Origin: Inonotus obliquus
Taxonomy: Eukaryota; Basidiomycota; Agaricomycetes; Hymenochaetales; Hymenochaetaceae
Assembly: GCA_032164295.1 (NCBI GenBank)
Contig: JAJHTX010000006.1
Location: 2,604,001 to 2,668,000, forward strand
DNA: 64,000 nucleotides
Reading direction: 5' to 3'
The position numbers were made by a program, and so were the translations under genes. The notes under the pieces are model-generated. The model was not told where the DNA came from, did not search any database, and saw only the letters and a list, made by a program, of their open reading frames with translations. Numbering within the stretch: the first letter of the stretch is position 1; the number at the start of each line of letters is the position of its first letter. Below, in pieces: positions 9,305 to 21,385 of this stretch.

Positions 9305-12300
9305 CTAGGAGGAGTGTCTCAGTACTGCAAGTGAGAGCTCATATTTTACAATGAGGCTGAGTGGCACGTACTCATTAGACACGTCCTCGTTTGCATTCTC
9401 ATTCCTAATTTCCACCTCCGAACGCTGCCCCTGAAGAGATACAGGCGATGGGATAGTCAAGACCTTGCCAACTCTGTCATACACGTCACCATGGTCAGAG
9501 CGACCAGGGTACCAGCGTGCGTCGCAGTACTCAAGTAACTCTGCCCCTTTGCATCTGTCGAGCACATCGTTGCCTTGAATCGACCAGATCTTCAGTGAAC
9601 CATCAGCATCGCCAAAGGCAAAAAGATAGGGATGCGATGTGGGAGGATACAGCCCTATTGCAAAGCTGGCGAGCTCATGAGGGTACGATGCTGGGAGTTT
9701 CGCAGCAAAGCGGTGAAACCATTCATGTTCCCAGGTCCCATCAGGTTGACAGCGATCTATCACGATCTCCACTGCAAATTGCTACATGAGCTCAGAAGTT
9801 TAATCAGAGACACTGCATACATACTATTATCTAGGCAGCGGTGAAGTAATTTATCGTGCAGCCCACAGAAACCGGATGTCATTGGAGGTCCATCCGAAGA
9901 CCAATGTTGTTTAACCTCCAACAAATCTCCAAAAACAAAGCAGTTAACTACTTTCTTGATCCCTGGTTTAGCAAGTACACCTTGATGAATAGTGATGACG
10001 TACATTTCTTCCATGTACCAATATGGTTCCGTTTAACTGAGAAACCGTCAATCTTGTCTGACCCACAAACTCGCCAGCACCCCGCCTGAGGTTATGGTGT
10101 TAATGATGCAAATCAAGAGGGGTGGATGTACATACCATTTGACCTCCGTAGTAACCCTATCGATAACTAAATGGAGATGTGTCAGCTTCAAGCGCCATGA
10201 GAAAAGGGCATATCGTACTCCTCAGCTGAGACTCTTGCTCGACTTTGGTAAGGATTGCAATAGTATTTGATTTAAAGAGTGCTACATCGCACACAACACC
10301 AGTATGCAGCATTTTGGCGAGATCATAGGACTCTATGACTTTCTGTCCCAAATTCCAAGAATAAATCTAATGCATCAACCTAAGAACAAACGTAGTTGGC
10401 AAGTGATGTCCTTGGTGAGTTTATCAGCCTAAAATGAATCAAGTCGTTTACAGAAGCGTATGCTTACGAAAATCTTCAGTGTGCCATCAAGCTGACATGA
10501 GAAGCCTGCCAATATCCTTTCATGTATCCCAGTTCATACAGATGCAACCGCACGTACCAACTTTTCCGTCAAGATCCTCACGGAGCCACCGCACTTTTCC
10601 AGTCACCTGATTGAGCTGGCCAAGCCGGCGCAGGTAAGCCTTTCCCTATCCAAAATGGTGCAAAGTAAGTCTAATTACCTACACAAGCACAGCCAGAGAC
10701 CATGCCGACGAAAGGATGTAGGGCTTACGCGTTCAACTCCAATACGCCATACAACAAGGACCTTTGGATACCGTACTAGCAGATCTACCTCAAGGTGTGA
10801 TGCCCCTGCCACTTCTATATCAACTTTATTCGGGTTCCTTCAGAATTCAAGTGAATGAAGTATATTTTCTCTTAAAATTGCGTTGGAACCTACCATGCTA
10901 TTTGTTCCACCCTATCTGCATCCTGAGTAGTAATCCTGTGTAGGACTGTGAAGCAATTGCGCTGATTTTGTCATTGCATCGAAACAATTGAAGATTCTCT
11001 CAACATGGTCAACTCACCACATCGTAAATGGTCACGATATTCGAGCTATCTTAGAGTTAATTATGACATTCATATGCGGTGCAAGAGTGACATGGACATA
11101 CAAGGACGACGCCAAAAACATGCAGCCGGGTGAGAACTGCAGAAGATCCGTATAGAGTGCAGAATCGGGCGTTAACTGAGTTCAGCACAGGGGTTTTGGG
11201 TAAACACATTCCTCGAGAATGATTTTATGCATACGGAAGTAAGGTCAGACTCCCGCAAGGGCGAAGCTTTGATTGCAGTCAACTGTCCCTCCGGAGTGGT
11301 CTTGGCAATAGATCCGGGTGCAGCGGTTGCAGCAAGGTCGTTAGGTTGCACTGATTCTTGCCTCCTGACAAAAGTAAAACGATTGCTAGCGGTGCTTTTA
11401 CTTGGATGTTCTAGATAAATTACTCAGTATCGTCATTCTGTGGGTTAATCAGAGGCGACATACCCAATACATCACCAGAGATATCATCCGTTGTCGTAGA
11501 AAGCGTTTGCGCTCCCGTTCTATTCCAAAACGTTTGGCCGATGACATGCATGGCTGCCATGCGGCGGGATTTGGTCCCTTCGATGGTCGTCCTGACCTTG
11601 CTTTTCACAACTGAAAACACGCCCTTTACCACCTTGATTGTCCCGTTTGTGTATGGTGCCCTCCACTGCTCGATAATATACCATACAGATAGAATTAATA
11701 TCACTAGTGCATGAAGTCCAGCGAACACGGTAGGAATAGCAGGAAACGAACTTCCCTAAGTAACACACGCTAGAGATCAGCGGAGACCTTTTCCTTTTGT
11801 TGCCAAGTTCACTCACTTGTTGACCAGAAACAATGAACGCTAGGAGGCACAGGCCGATTGAGAATGCTGCCAAAGCAGCGATGAGTGAGAACATTGGCCC
11901 ATTCCGAAGCCAGTTGTAAATCATCGGGGGAAGCACTAGATCTGGTCGACGGCTACAAATGCAATTAGCACAAACATCAGCGGGGCGGAAGTTCGAAAAT
12001 TACACTGAGGATTGGCGCCACGTCATGACAAGAAGGCTATACACCGATGATGCGGAGCTGAATACCAATGAGATGAACCACAAGAGATTCGTTATTCGGG
12101 CTAGAAGAGAACTAGAATTGTCAGCCGTAATCTGCAAAGTCGTTGCAGTAACACTGGACAGAAATGTTGCAATGGTAGCCAGGTTCAGGTATTCTTGGCT
12201 GCTGAGGAGTATTTGATTTTTCCGTTTTTTATGGAGATCTGACAATGGAGTCACAAAATGTCCCCAACAATACTAATTCAGCTCACCCTCAGTCAAATTA

Positions 12301-13401
12301 GAGAGTGCACGGAAATATTCCTCGAGAGCCGGTACCAGCGGTAGAAATGCTCCATCAAGGAACACGTCGAAATGACAGCTTCTGCTTATGGATTCTAAAT
12401 AGAGTTGTGAGTATAACTACGCACCTCCAGTTTAAGTGTCTCCTTACCAGGGTGCGAAGGATTGGTGTAATCGATGTCTAGCTTTGATAAGATGTCCTAA
12501 TAACATATTATAGAACAAGGACTAAGTGCCGAACCGAAAACGTACCTGTGTAACCTCCTTGACCACCTTTAATTGGTCGAAGAACACTGTATTCAGAATA
12601 CCAAATTCTTTGAAGGTAGCAAGTATTTCTTGGATGCTTCTTTCGAAGGCTCGAATAGCTGCAGCACATGGATCAACAACTGAAACGAACCGTTATGTTG
12701 AGCATCGAAGTAGAGAAGGGGCTTCTTACGTATAATGTATGACCGATCGTCGAATAGACTACAATAACAAACCCCGTCTCATGTTAGAGTATTTCTCCAA
12801 GCAAAGTATTCGTCTCACATGGTCCTTTGGAAGTCAACCAATACTTGCTGAAATCTCTCCAAAGCTGTTATAGCCCGCTCTCCATTACCAAGTGCGTTGA
12901 AGAGAGCTTGAACTTCCGGTTTCTAGAGAGCATTTGACGATCTAAATCAGACACACTTAGACTTAGAAGTCGTACAAAATCACTATGTTTCTGGTAGAAT
13001 CTATTCAATGCAATGAGCTCCATAATTGCGGATGCTGCAAACAATTCTCACCTGCTGAATTCCTCGGGAAATCTTGGCTGAAGATGCTTATCTCCTTCCT
13101 GAGATAGTGGCTGCAGATGTTTCGTGGTGCCTTAACATGCCGCTTTGGTTGGAGCAAAGAAAAGGAGACAGTTATGTAAATGTAATTACCGCTATCCTCC
13201 TTGAAATTGACATCGACCTCCGACATGAGTTTGACAAACTTCTTCAGAATCTTCTTCTCTTCTTCCGTTAGCTCTGGAGATGACCTCGCCTGCCCGGGTG
13301 ATGCAGCATTACCTGTAAATTCGACCGTACCGAGGAGCGGTTAGTAAGTGCCATCACGAGGAAGAAAGTCACCCACTCTGTTGCTTCTGCGGGTCGGACA
13401 T
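9305..13401 (-). CDS. locus A: four-TM, WD40-like propeller membrane protein (family unnamed)
   Basis: A multi-exon gene, start at 13401 (MSDPQKQQS; exon 1 13401..13377, exon 2 13312..13190). The N-terminal part is charged and helical (T-E-E-E-K-K-I-L-K-K-F, later N-A-L-G-N-G-E-R-A-I). Next come four predicted TM segments: two in 12254..12000 (T-F-L-S-S-V-T-A-T-T-L-Q-I and W-F-I-S-L-V-F-S-S-A-S-S), one near 11900 (N-G-P-M-F-S-L-I-A-A-L) and one near 11715 (F-A-G-L-H-A-L-V-I-L-I-L). A low-complexity linker leads to propeller-like repeats from about 11050 (S-S-N-I-V-T-I-Y-D-V) to the end. The last blade has A-F-G-D-A-D-G-S-L-K-I-W-S-I-Q-G. The inner exons were not all resolved. Loci B, C and D are paralogues. 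The topology suggests a membrane-tethered scaffold or sensor; the function is unknown. Confidence 0.7.
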
Positions 13402-13993
13402 TGCGAGTGCTTTCTTTGGTTCTAATTTGACTTGTGTAAGACGCGGAATCTATTAGCTGCAGAGACAGTTAGAGTTTGAGAGGGGAGTGGCACAGTCCCG
13501 CAAGTTTGGGGATCCTTTGTAACAGTCCTTCACCCTTCAAATCTCCCACAGACCACACGCCTAGCGCATGCACACCATACCCAATGCACATTACTGAGAA
13601 AGATTGATTTACGTGTTGTTGGTGTCCCAGGTGACTGTTGGTTATGAGCGCTTTGTAGCTTTTTATAGTCGCGAAGTGATTCATTAAAACTCCGACAGAA
13701 AATAAGCACGTGAGTATTTGGGTTTATTTGGTCGTTAGGTATGTTTGAACGAAAGAGCACGGGATCAGTAGCTTGAAGCAAGTCATTTAACATGAGCCAA
13801 AGAATGAAAGGCAGAAAGTGAAAATACAGAGTAAAGAGTAACATTATTCCCAACCGAGTCGAAGTTCCTAGACCTAGATGACCTAGTAGAAACCTGTAGT
13901 AACGATAGCCGTAATCCAATATCCATATCCGCCCCAGAAACCATTTTCCACATCCCGCTCCCCACCTCTATGTTTGCACGACTCGGATTAAAG
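13402..13993. other. promoter region of locus A and 3' flank of HAP2
   Basis: 592 bases between two minus-strand genes. Short frames overlap here but none is conserved. No clear TATA box. Confidence 0.45.
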
Positions 13994-16630
13994 TTACCTT
14001 CTGGCACTCTCCCCACTCCCGGCACCAGCCATGCTCGTCCTAGCACTGAACGCGAGAATTTCCTCTGTTCGTCTTTGTAGATCCGCTTGGGCACTTGCAG
14101 TCATCCCATGCCCACCAATACGAATCGTACCGGGTGTAACGCCTCCGCCCAAACCGACGTTGAAGAGTTCCATCCCGCTAGCTGATGTTGAAGAGCTTCC
14201 ACTTCCGCCGAGACCGTTCGACACGCCGTTGGACGTACCGATCCCGTTCGTCATCCCGCTACTTATGTTGAGACCGAAGGAAAGGAGGTCGAGGTCGTCG
14301 GGAACAGGTATGTCGAATGGGTTGTACAATCCGCCGGATTCACTTGGGTGAGGCTGGCTGTGTACGTGCGTGTGTCGTGGATGGACACGACTGTGATGTG
14401 CGTGTGGATGCGGAACGTGATGGAGTTGCGTCGGAGCCTGTGGAGGGTGTGGTGTGCTGCTTGTAGTCGTCGTTGCCTGGTTGGTAGAGTCCCCTCCCGA
14501 ACTTGAGTTGTGCGCTGAGGGGAAGTACGATGTTGGAGATGAGGTTTGTCCTGTTGATGGGGTGTAAGGCGTATGAAGTGTCACACTCCCTCCGCTCGTA
14601 CTTGTACCAGAGGTGCTTGTGTCTCCAGGTGTCGCCGATATTGGCGAGCGGCCGCCCGAATGATGGTGATGCATGCTGTATCCGGGATGCAACATGCGTC
14701 CCTGGCTCTGACTCTGACCTTGCCCTTGCTGCCTCATGTACATCCCGGCCTGGTGCATGTGGTGGTGCTGGTGCTGGTGCTGGTGCTGGTGCTGTATATG
14801 TGGAGGTGCAAATGGCGAGACAGGTGATGCACTGGCGGGCTGCTTGACTTCCTCTGCACCCGGTCCGGAGGGGATCGACAGGGAAAGCAGACGCGGGTCG
14901 ACCATTGAGTCCGACCTCTCCTGACTAGGCGCATGACTATGGATTTGGCTCTGCGCCTGACTTTGATCTCGAGTCTTCTTTCCCTCTGTTTCCGGACTGC
15001 CTTCGCCGTCAACATCGTCTTCCACGTCGTCGTCATGGATATCATGGTCGGCGCCATCGTGATCGTCCTTGTCCCCTTTGGAGGAAGAGCCATGCTGAGC
15101 CTCGGCATTCTTCCTTGCTGCAATCTCCTCCGCGGTCAGGAATCGACCGCCAGGACCACGGGGACGACGCATTGCATGTTTGTGTCGCGACTCATGGAGG
15201 TACGGCTATAGAATGATCAGCCAGCACGATAGAGTTCTGTCAGAATTATGTAACATTCCTGGAAGAGGAGACGATGCAGTCATAAAATAACACGCGAAGC
15301 AAACAGCGGGAGAAAGTACACTGTGAGGAGCGCGCCATGACAATGGCCATAGGCGTGTATCAACAATACGAGACGAGTAAGACAGCGACCGCGACGCCAC
15401 ACAGAATATCTAAGTCACCGACGCCGTACTCCCTCTTGCAAGCATGTAGAGACCGAAAGAATGAAACAAGCAACTCGTTTCACAGGCATGAGGCATGCCG
15501 TAACTTCTGTTAGGTAACCAAGGGAGAAAGGGAGAAAGAGGGGCTCGAGCGCTGAGAAATAAGCAACACGGGGGGCACAAGAAGGTCGATGCGACTGAGA
15601 CGCTAACCCCTTCGCAGTCTGATCGTCGTTTCGTGATGGATTGCGTACAGCAAGAGAAGAATATGTACGAGTTTCAGGAAAACAGAGGGGAAAGGGGGGA
15701 CGCGAGCGTTGCAGTGGGAAAACACACGCGCGGGAGAAGCCCCGTTTACGGTGACTCGTACACCCGACAAGGAAAACAGGCGTGCGAACGTTCCAATGCA
15801 CATAACCCACCAACCGACTGTGCATCGAGAAACTCGACGAGGTAGATGGGAAGAACCAACGCAGAAAAAGATTATTCGGCAATAAAAACACACCTTTCTT
15901 TGCCTAGAAAGCCTGTGCAGCTCTTCAAGACGAGCGCGAGCGACACGGCGCTTCAGAATGCGATAATACTGCTTTGCGTTGACATACAAAGGCTCTTCAT
16001 CGAGCGGTTGATCAGGGACAGTAATCACATTCCCTGCCGTCAAAGGAGGTTCTGAAAGCCCGCCAGAAGACGGGCCGGCTTGGGGTTGTTGTTGAGTCGT
16101 ACTGTCGCTCATTTCGATGTCCAGTTCATGGTGCAGGTGCGAATGCCCCGGTTGATGTTGATGGCCATGTGCATGCGGATGACGCGCGATTAGGTAGTCA
16201 TCATCCCCAATGGGCGTCCGGACGTCACGCTCGCTTGTCTGTGGCGAGAGAGTGCGAGAGGGCGGGCGATGGAGATGCTGGGCATGTTGATGCGCGAGAT
16301 GGGGATGAGCATGATAAACCTGCTGATGGGAATGCGTCGCATGCTGTTGACCGTGACCCTGTGCCCGTTGCTGGGCGTAAATATCATGCTGACCATGCTG
16401 AATCTGTGTCAAGTGAATGTCACCGAGGGGAGTATGTGCATGCTGCTGTGCCGAGTGCTGCTGCTGCTGCTGCTGCTGGTGTTGCTGGGGAGGCGGGGAA
16501 TGGTCCTGGGTGTATTCTGATGAAGTCAGGGTGAGATGGATGTTGAGAACAAGGGGCGGAAGTACGCACGGTTGAGTTGGTGGAGGTGATAAGCCGTGAA
16601 CAGCTGATCGACGACGTTGCGTCCCTCCAT
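13994..16630 (-). CDS. HAP2: CCAAT-binding complex subunit HAP2 / NF-YA
   Basis: Three exons: 16630..16570, 16516..15894, 15205..13994; 631 residues. The conserved core spans about residues 194-252. It starts with E-E-P-L-Y-V-N-A-K-Q-Y-Y-R-I-L-K-R-R (binds the HAP3/HAP5 dimer) and continues after the last intron with P-Y-L-H-E-S-R-H-K-H-A-M-R-R, then R-G-P-G-G-R-F (reads CCAAT DNA). The intron between these halves is 688 nt, far longer than others in the window. Outside the core the protein is disordered and rich in Gln and His: a poly-Q run near 16461-16485, and alternating H-Q near 14760-14790. The subunit is nuclear, sequence-specific and broadly activating, classically for respiratory genes. 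Acidic residues follow the DNA-binding part. Confidence 0.93.
15206..15893 (-). other. unusually long HAP2 intron
   Basis: 688-nt intron with GTGTGT donor and CTATAG acceptor, splitting the HAP3/5-interaction helix from the DNA-binding helix. An open frame reads into it from exon 2. I see no nested gene. Confidence 0.7.
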
Positions 16631-17410
16631 GATTGGCTCAGGCAAGCACTCAAACCGATTCGCTGAGGAGGACAACATCCAACTACCTTCTTTCCTATTT
16701 TGGTATCAATCCCGTGATATTATGTCATCAATCCCTCTAAACCAGGCTTTGCTTCCGTATGTCAACTACCTCTCCTCAGCGTCCTCTCAGGTGCAGCATA
16801 GCTCTTAACTGTGTATAAACCATTGCTTTTCCGAATTGTTTTGCGGAAAGAGACCTAGCTGTGACCGAGAACTATGGTATAAAAACCCGCTATTGTCACG
16901 TCTTCTCTGACTCAATTTTAACAAACTCACTTCCAATTTGATCTAGCTCGGATCTCATACCAAGAAAAACTTCCGATTCCATCGCATCGCATTATCCATC
17001 TTCCCCTCTCACCATCTTCATACTCCTCACTTATCCCACCAATCGCGTACTTGAAGATCAATAACAACTTTCGCTTGTAAAGGCTAGATGATTCCCCCCA
17101 GTGCTTTTTCTCTTCCACGCACCCCGTTGGCTGTTGGCCAATGGCCTCCTCCCTTCTCTCATCTCTGGATATGACGGCAGCCATATCAAATTCAAAGAAG
17201 ATCAAGATTCGCGGAAAGGTCATGTGATCATAACGCGTTATGTCCGTCGATCCGCCGACGCGATTCTGTCACGGTCACAGTCAGCATTAGTATAAAACAC
17301 CCATTTCTGCCACTCGATGCCACTCGCCTACAAACGTTTACCATCGTCGTACTCTCAACGACCATCTTCATATTAAAACTCTCTCGACTTAAACTTCTGT
17401 ATCGTACGAA
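16631..17410. promoter_or_regulatory. divergent promoter region, HAP2 and the membrane-protein gene
   Basis: 780 bases between divergent start codons. There are plus-strand TATA-like boxes at 16878-16885 (TATAAAAA) and 17291-17298 (TATAAAAC). The second is about 120 bases upstream of the ATG at 17411 and is the more plausible core promoter of that gene. Confidence 0.5.
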
Positions 17411-20400
17411 ATGAACCACCTTTTCTCGAGGTTATTCTTACTCGGACTCCTCGGCTTGTTCATGTTAGCGTTTCTCGTGTTGCCACTCGTCTTCGGCTCT
17501 CTTCGGCTGGCTACTCTTCGAGACGTTCATTTGGACAACCACCTTAGTCTTATTCAGCTAGTGCTAGTACAAGTTCTCCTCAGGGACTACTCGGTCACAT
17601 TGATTAAACGTCTTCTGGCTCCTCATTTGGACCATGTGAGTTTATGTCTCTCACACGCGTAAAGACTTGGATCTCAATCGGATTGGTTCATAGGATAAAC
17701 TTGTGCTATTAGAGTCGAACTCCTCGTCCGCCTCCGTGGCGTCCTCGCTGTCAGGTTACAATTCGCGACCAGCTATGCTAGTTCGGAAATCTACCATCTA
17801 CTCCAGGGCTACCGCTTCTTCATTAAATGTCGACACATCTCATTCCCACACCTCTAGACAAGCTCCGCAGCTATCTCCAATACTATTCGCGCTCCTAACG
17901 GCCGGATCCCTAGTCCTCCTTTCGCTCTTCGCGGTCAGCCTATATTGTTGTGCGCGATGCCGGAGACAGAATAAGACTCAAAGAAAAGGAGTAAACACTC
18001 CAAGTGAAGTAGAGAAGGGCAGAGTAGTGCCAGCATCCCGTTGTTTGGACGCTGGAAGATCCAGCACCGGAAGTGGGAAGGGAACCGGATCCCCGAGTGC
18101 GCTGGACTTCAGCCCACCAAGTCCGACTTGGAGGCCGACTCTACCCAGTCTAGCGCATATTTCATCCAACTCTGACGGTATCAGCAACGGACTCGCGAGC
18201 GGACGTGGACCGATTCTGGATGCGGAGACGATCATGCAAGAAAGAGAACCCGGGAGGCGGAAAGTCTATGGTGGAGGTGGTTGGACGTACGGACCGCATA
18301 CGTTCGGTGCTTCTGCAATCCCCGCAGTAAGTGCGAATCCAGTTCCACCACATTATAGGCAGAGTGCGAACACCGAGCAGCCCTCCCTGAGCAACACAAG
18401 GGCTGGGATAAATATGCCAGTGGTTCCTCCGCTCCCTCCACGTGCCCCGCAGATATATCGACCGCCGGCGTACAACCGTTGTTCTCGGATCATTCCGATT
18501 CGTACTGGAGCGGATCGCAGCAGACCCGTTCCTAATCCTGCTGGAGGGCAACCGGGTTCTAACCAGGGTGATTCTGTCGTATCGATATCGACCGAGCGAA
18601 CTGTTAGCGTGCCGCGCATAGAGATACACCTCGCGCGGGAGACGTCTGCAATTCAAGGTACAGATGCACGGGTGGAGACTCGAACTCGACAGATAACTCG
18701 ACCTAAGAAGCCCTTAGCATCTAGCAGTAGCTTGAAGCCCGCCGCAAGTGGTTCAAGCCTGCAAAGGAGCAGCAGCACGTCAAGCCAGAGTGAACGGCCA
18801 GCCTCGGGGCTTGGCATTTCCACGATAAATCTCGGCGCCGATGAATTGACGAATCCTAGCCCGAATTCCTTGACTTCTCCGACGATGAGTGACGAGGACG
18901 TTCGGCTCGCGTACAGGACCAGCATGGTCTCTGTAATCTCCACCCCCAATTCAACAGGCGATTTGGAGCAGCAGAAGTCTACGAAGGGCTCGAGGGACCC
19001 GGTGGACAACTGCAGGTCGACTCTGAAGAATAAGAGGATCTCGCGCTTTCATTCGACGCGTGTCAGTAACCAGGCTACTGGACCGAAGTTTACCGGGTCC
19101 GCTACGAAGAAATATAATAGTGCCACACCGTCTATCTTGCGTACAACTGCTACGAACACCAAGTCCAAGCCGACTTCAAGGGGCGGACTAATCTCACTCC
19201 CTGAGCCATCGTCCGGTAGCGAATTAAGAAATGGAGCCGTCTCGGAGTCTGGATTTGTTGCCTCGTCAGGTCCTTCTCGCTCAGCATCTTCCAAGCACTC
19301 TAATTCTTCGAAGCGACGTGCGCTTGGTTTTGGAGCATTAGACCAGAGGACGAGGAGTGAATTGCATGACATGCGTTCGCTGGGTTCCGAGAGCTTTGAT
19401 AGCTTGATCGCGTATCTGGAGGAAAGTATCGAGTCGGAGGAGGCTAGCGATTCGCGGGAAGCTATTTCGAGCGGGTCACGTAGGAGGGAGAGTTTAACGA
19501 ATCACGCCATCGAGAGGAAGAATAGTGAAATGAAGGAGAGCCACAAGACGCACTCTCGAATAACTCGCGAGGAAACGGAGCGTGTGGATAAGGATGCGTA
19601 TGAGGCGTGGGTGAGGAGCTTGGGTGCGACACCATCGGAATTGCGACTCGCTCATGTGGACGTCAACTCCAATTCCGTGCAAGAGGGACGCATGTCAATA
19701 AGACCCGGTAGGAAGAGTCGTACCGAGAACAAGAACGCGAAAAGCAACAATCCAAACATGGTAGAAGGTGGAGCACGAGAAGAGTCGGTCTCGGGGGGAC
19801 CTGCGCCCTTGAGCGACCGTGACACGAATGTAAATACGAGAAGAACGCGTGAGAGAAGCCAACGCGTTACAGGGATAGGTGCACCGCAGAACGCACCGCA
19901 AGGAAAGGTTGGTATGCACATTCGAGATCTCCGGGCGCGTAGTGCCTCGCTCAAGGTTCAAATTCAAAATGTGGGGATTGTCTCGAATGGAGGAACTGCA
20001 ACTTCTTCTGGTGATCTTGCTCCACTCACTGTGTCTAAGGCGAAGAATGTCGAAGCGGGTTCTTCGATAGCGCAAACACGGACGGTCCTGGGTCAAAGAA
20101 ACCAAATGCTTGAGCGTCATAGTGAATCTACGCTGTTGTCCGTGGGATCTCAAGAAGCGATATCTGGTCTTCCTTCGTTCTCTGTGCCGAGTACTGCCAC
20201 GCAACTATATGCGGCTTTCCCTAGTAGCGAAGTTTCCCCGTCTGCGTCTCTCTCCCAGTCATCTAGTGTCCAGTCTGAAGCAACTACTAGTTCAGTTCTC
20301 AGTCATCCAGACTTGGCTTCTAAACAACAGTTTACAACGTCTAAAACATCTTTACTTCCTGCAGTATCCTCGAGAACCATCTGTGCTTCTGTTTCCACAT

Positions 20401-20777
20401 CAAATTCTAAAGCTATGGCTTCAGCTTCCTACATCGCGCGCTGCGCACCATCTCCTCGTCTCAAAACATCGGCTGTCCTGGAATTCCTCTCTCCATCGTC
20501 TCCTTCTCCGTCGCTTCCACATCATCGCCTTCCCACACATTCTCCCGGGCAGAGATCGCATATGTCGAGACTCTCGGTGGATTCTGTGAATACACTAGAT
20601 TCAGAGGAAAGCGTGGTGAGTATGTGGGGTCGGAGGAGTGCATGGATAAGGGAGAGCTTGACGCCGAGGTTTAATCACTTGATGGCAGTGTTAGAAGGGA
20701 GGTTTGAGGAGAGATTTTTGACACCTTCGACGCCGATGGTATCAGCCGGAGGAGGTGAAACAATGTTGGGAAGGTAG
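17411..20777 (+). CDS. large Ser-rich single-pass membrane protein, unidentified
   Basis: Two exons, 17411..17635 and 17694..20777, about 1102 residues. Exon 2 is open throughout. Near residue 140 it has one clear TM helix (S-P-I-L-F-A-L-L-T-A-G-S-L-V-L-L-S-L-F) followed by a Cys/Arg-rich juxtamembrane stretch (Y-C-C-A-R-C-R-R). The long, presumably cytoplasmic, tail is Ser/Pro-rich and disordered with many possible phosphosites (S-D-E-D, S-E-E-S). The end is more ordered (S-M-W-G-R-R-S-A-W-I-R-E-S-L). The layout resembles fungal Mid2/Wsc-like surface proteins, but no domain is recognised. Exon 1 as read encodes a hydrophobic N-terminus; another frame there is Ser-rich, so the first exon is uncertain. 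A TATA box at 17291 supports a start near 17411. Confidence 0.65.
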
Positions 20778-20900
20778 GAGGATGTGGCTATGGGATCCTC
20801 TCTTTATCAATTCTAGGTTCGTGTTTAAAATTTCTGATCTTGGCGCATCTAGTGTTTCTGGTCTTTTATGGGTTCTCGTATCGATTTAACAGCTGGATTA

Positions 20901-20921
20901 TCTCTCTTTCTCTTTCTCTCT

Positions 20922-20965
<44 letters not shown>

Positions 20966-20974
20966 CTCTCTCTC

Positions 20975-21005
<31 letters not shown>
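20901..21005 (+). repeat. CT-rich microsatellite
   Basis: About 105 bases of pure pyrimidine made of TC and TTTC units. Frames read through it are Ser/Leu/Phe artefacts. It lies in the 3' flank of the membrane-protein gene. Confidence 0.95.
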
Positions 21006-21385
21006 GTGCATGTACATACGAGCTCGTGATGGTCTATCTGTTTGTATCTGTATCTTCCTGTGTCGTTATTACATAATGTTCACTGTATCATCATATCTAT
21101 TAGTCTATAGTTCGGTTTCGTTGTATCTATCTATAAAGTATCTGTAAAATCTACGCGACTTTGTAATATTATCATTAATATTTGCACAGATGCAATTCAC
21201 ACTACTTAATAATAATATTGTATTGCCTGAAGTTCCCGCGAACCACTTTCTTTATTCGGAACGACTGAACCTTCCAAAACAGGTATGACGAAGATCATTC
21301 GTGGGAATTTGCAAGCAAGCAAGTAAAACATTTGGTTTGGACTACGATTTTAGGATGTCCATAAAGTTACAGGTAAAATTGATGA

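Noticed and set aside
14503..14847. Plus-strand frames inside HAP2 exon 3
   Set aside because: Antisense shadow of the His/Gln-rich coding repeat of HAP2.
18162..18656. Minus-strand frames of up to 169 codons opposite the Ser-rich membrane protein
   Set aside because: Antisense shadows of a 3-kb continuous exon, rich in Arg/Thr as expected from reversed Ser codons.
20840..21076. A plus-strand frame rich in Ser/Leu/Phe
   Set aside because: It is a translation of the CT microsatellite, with no start context or conservation.
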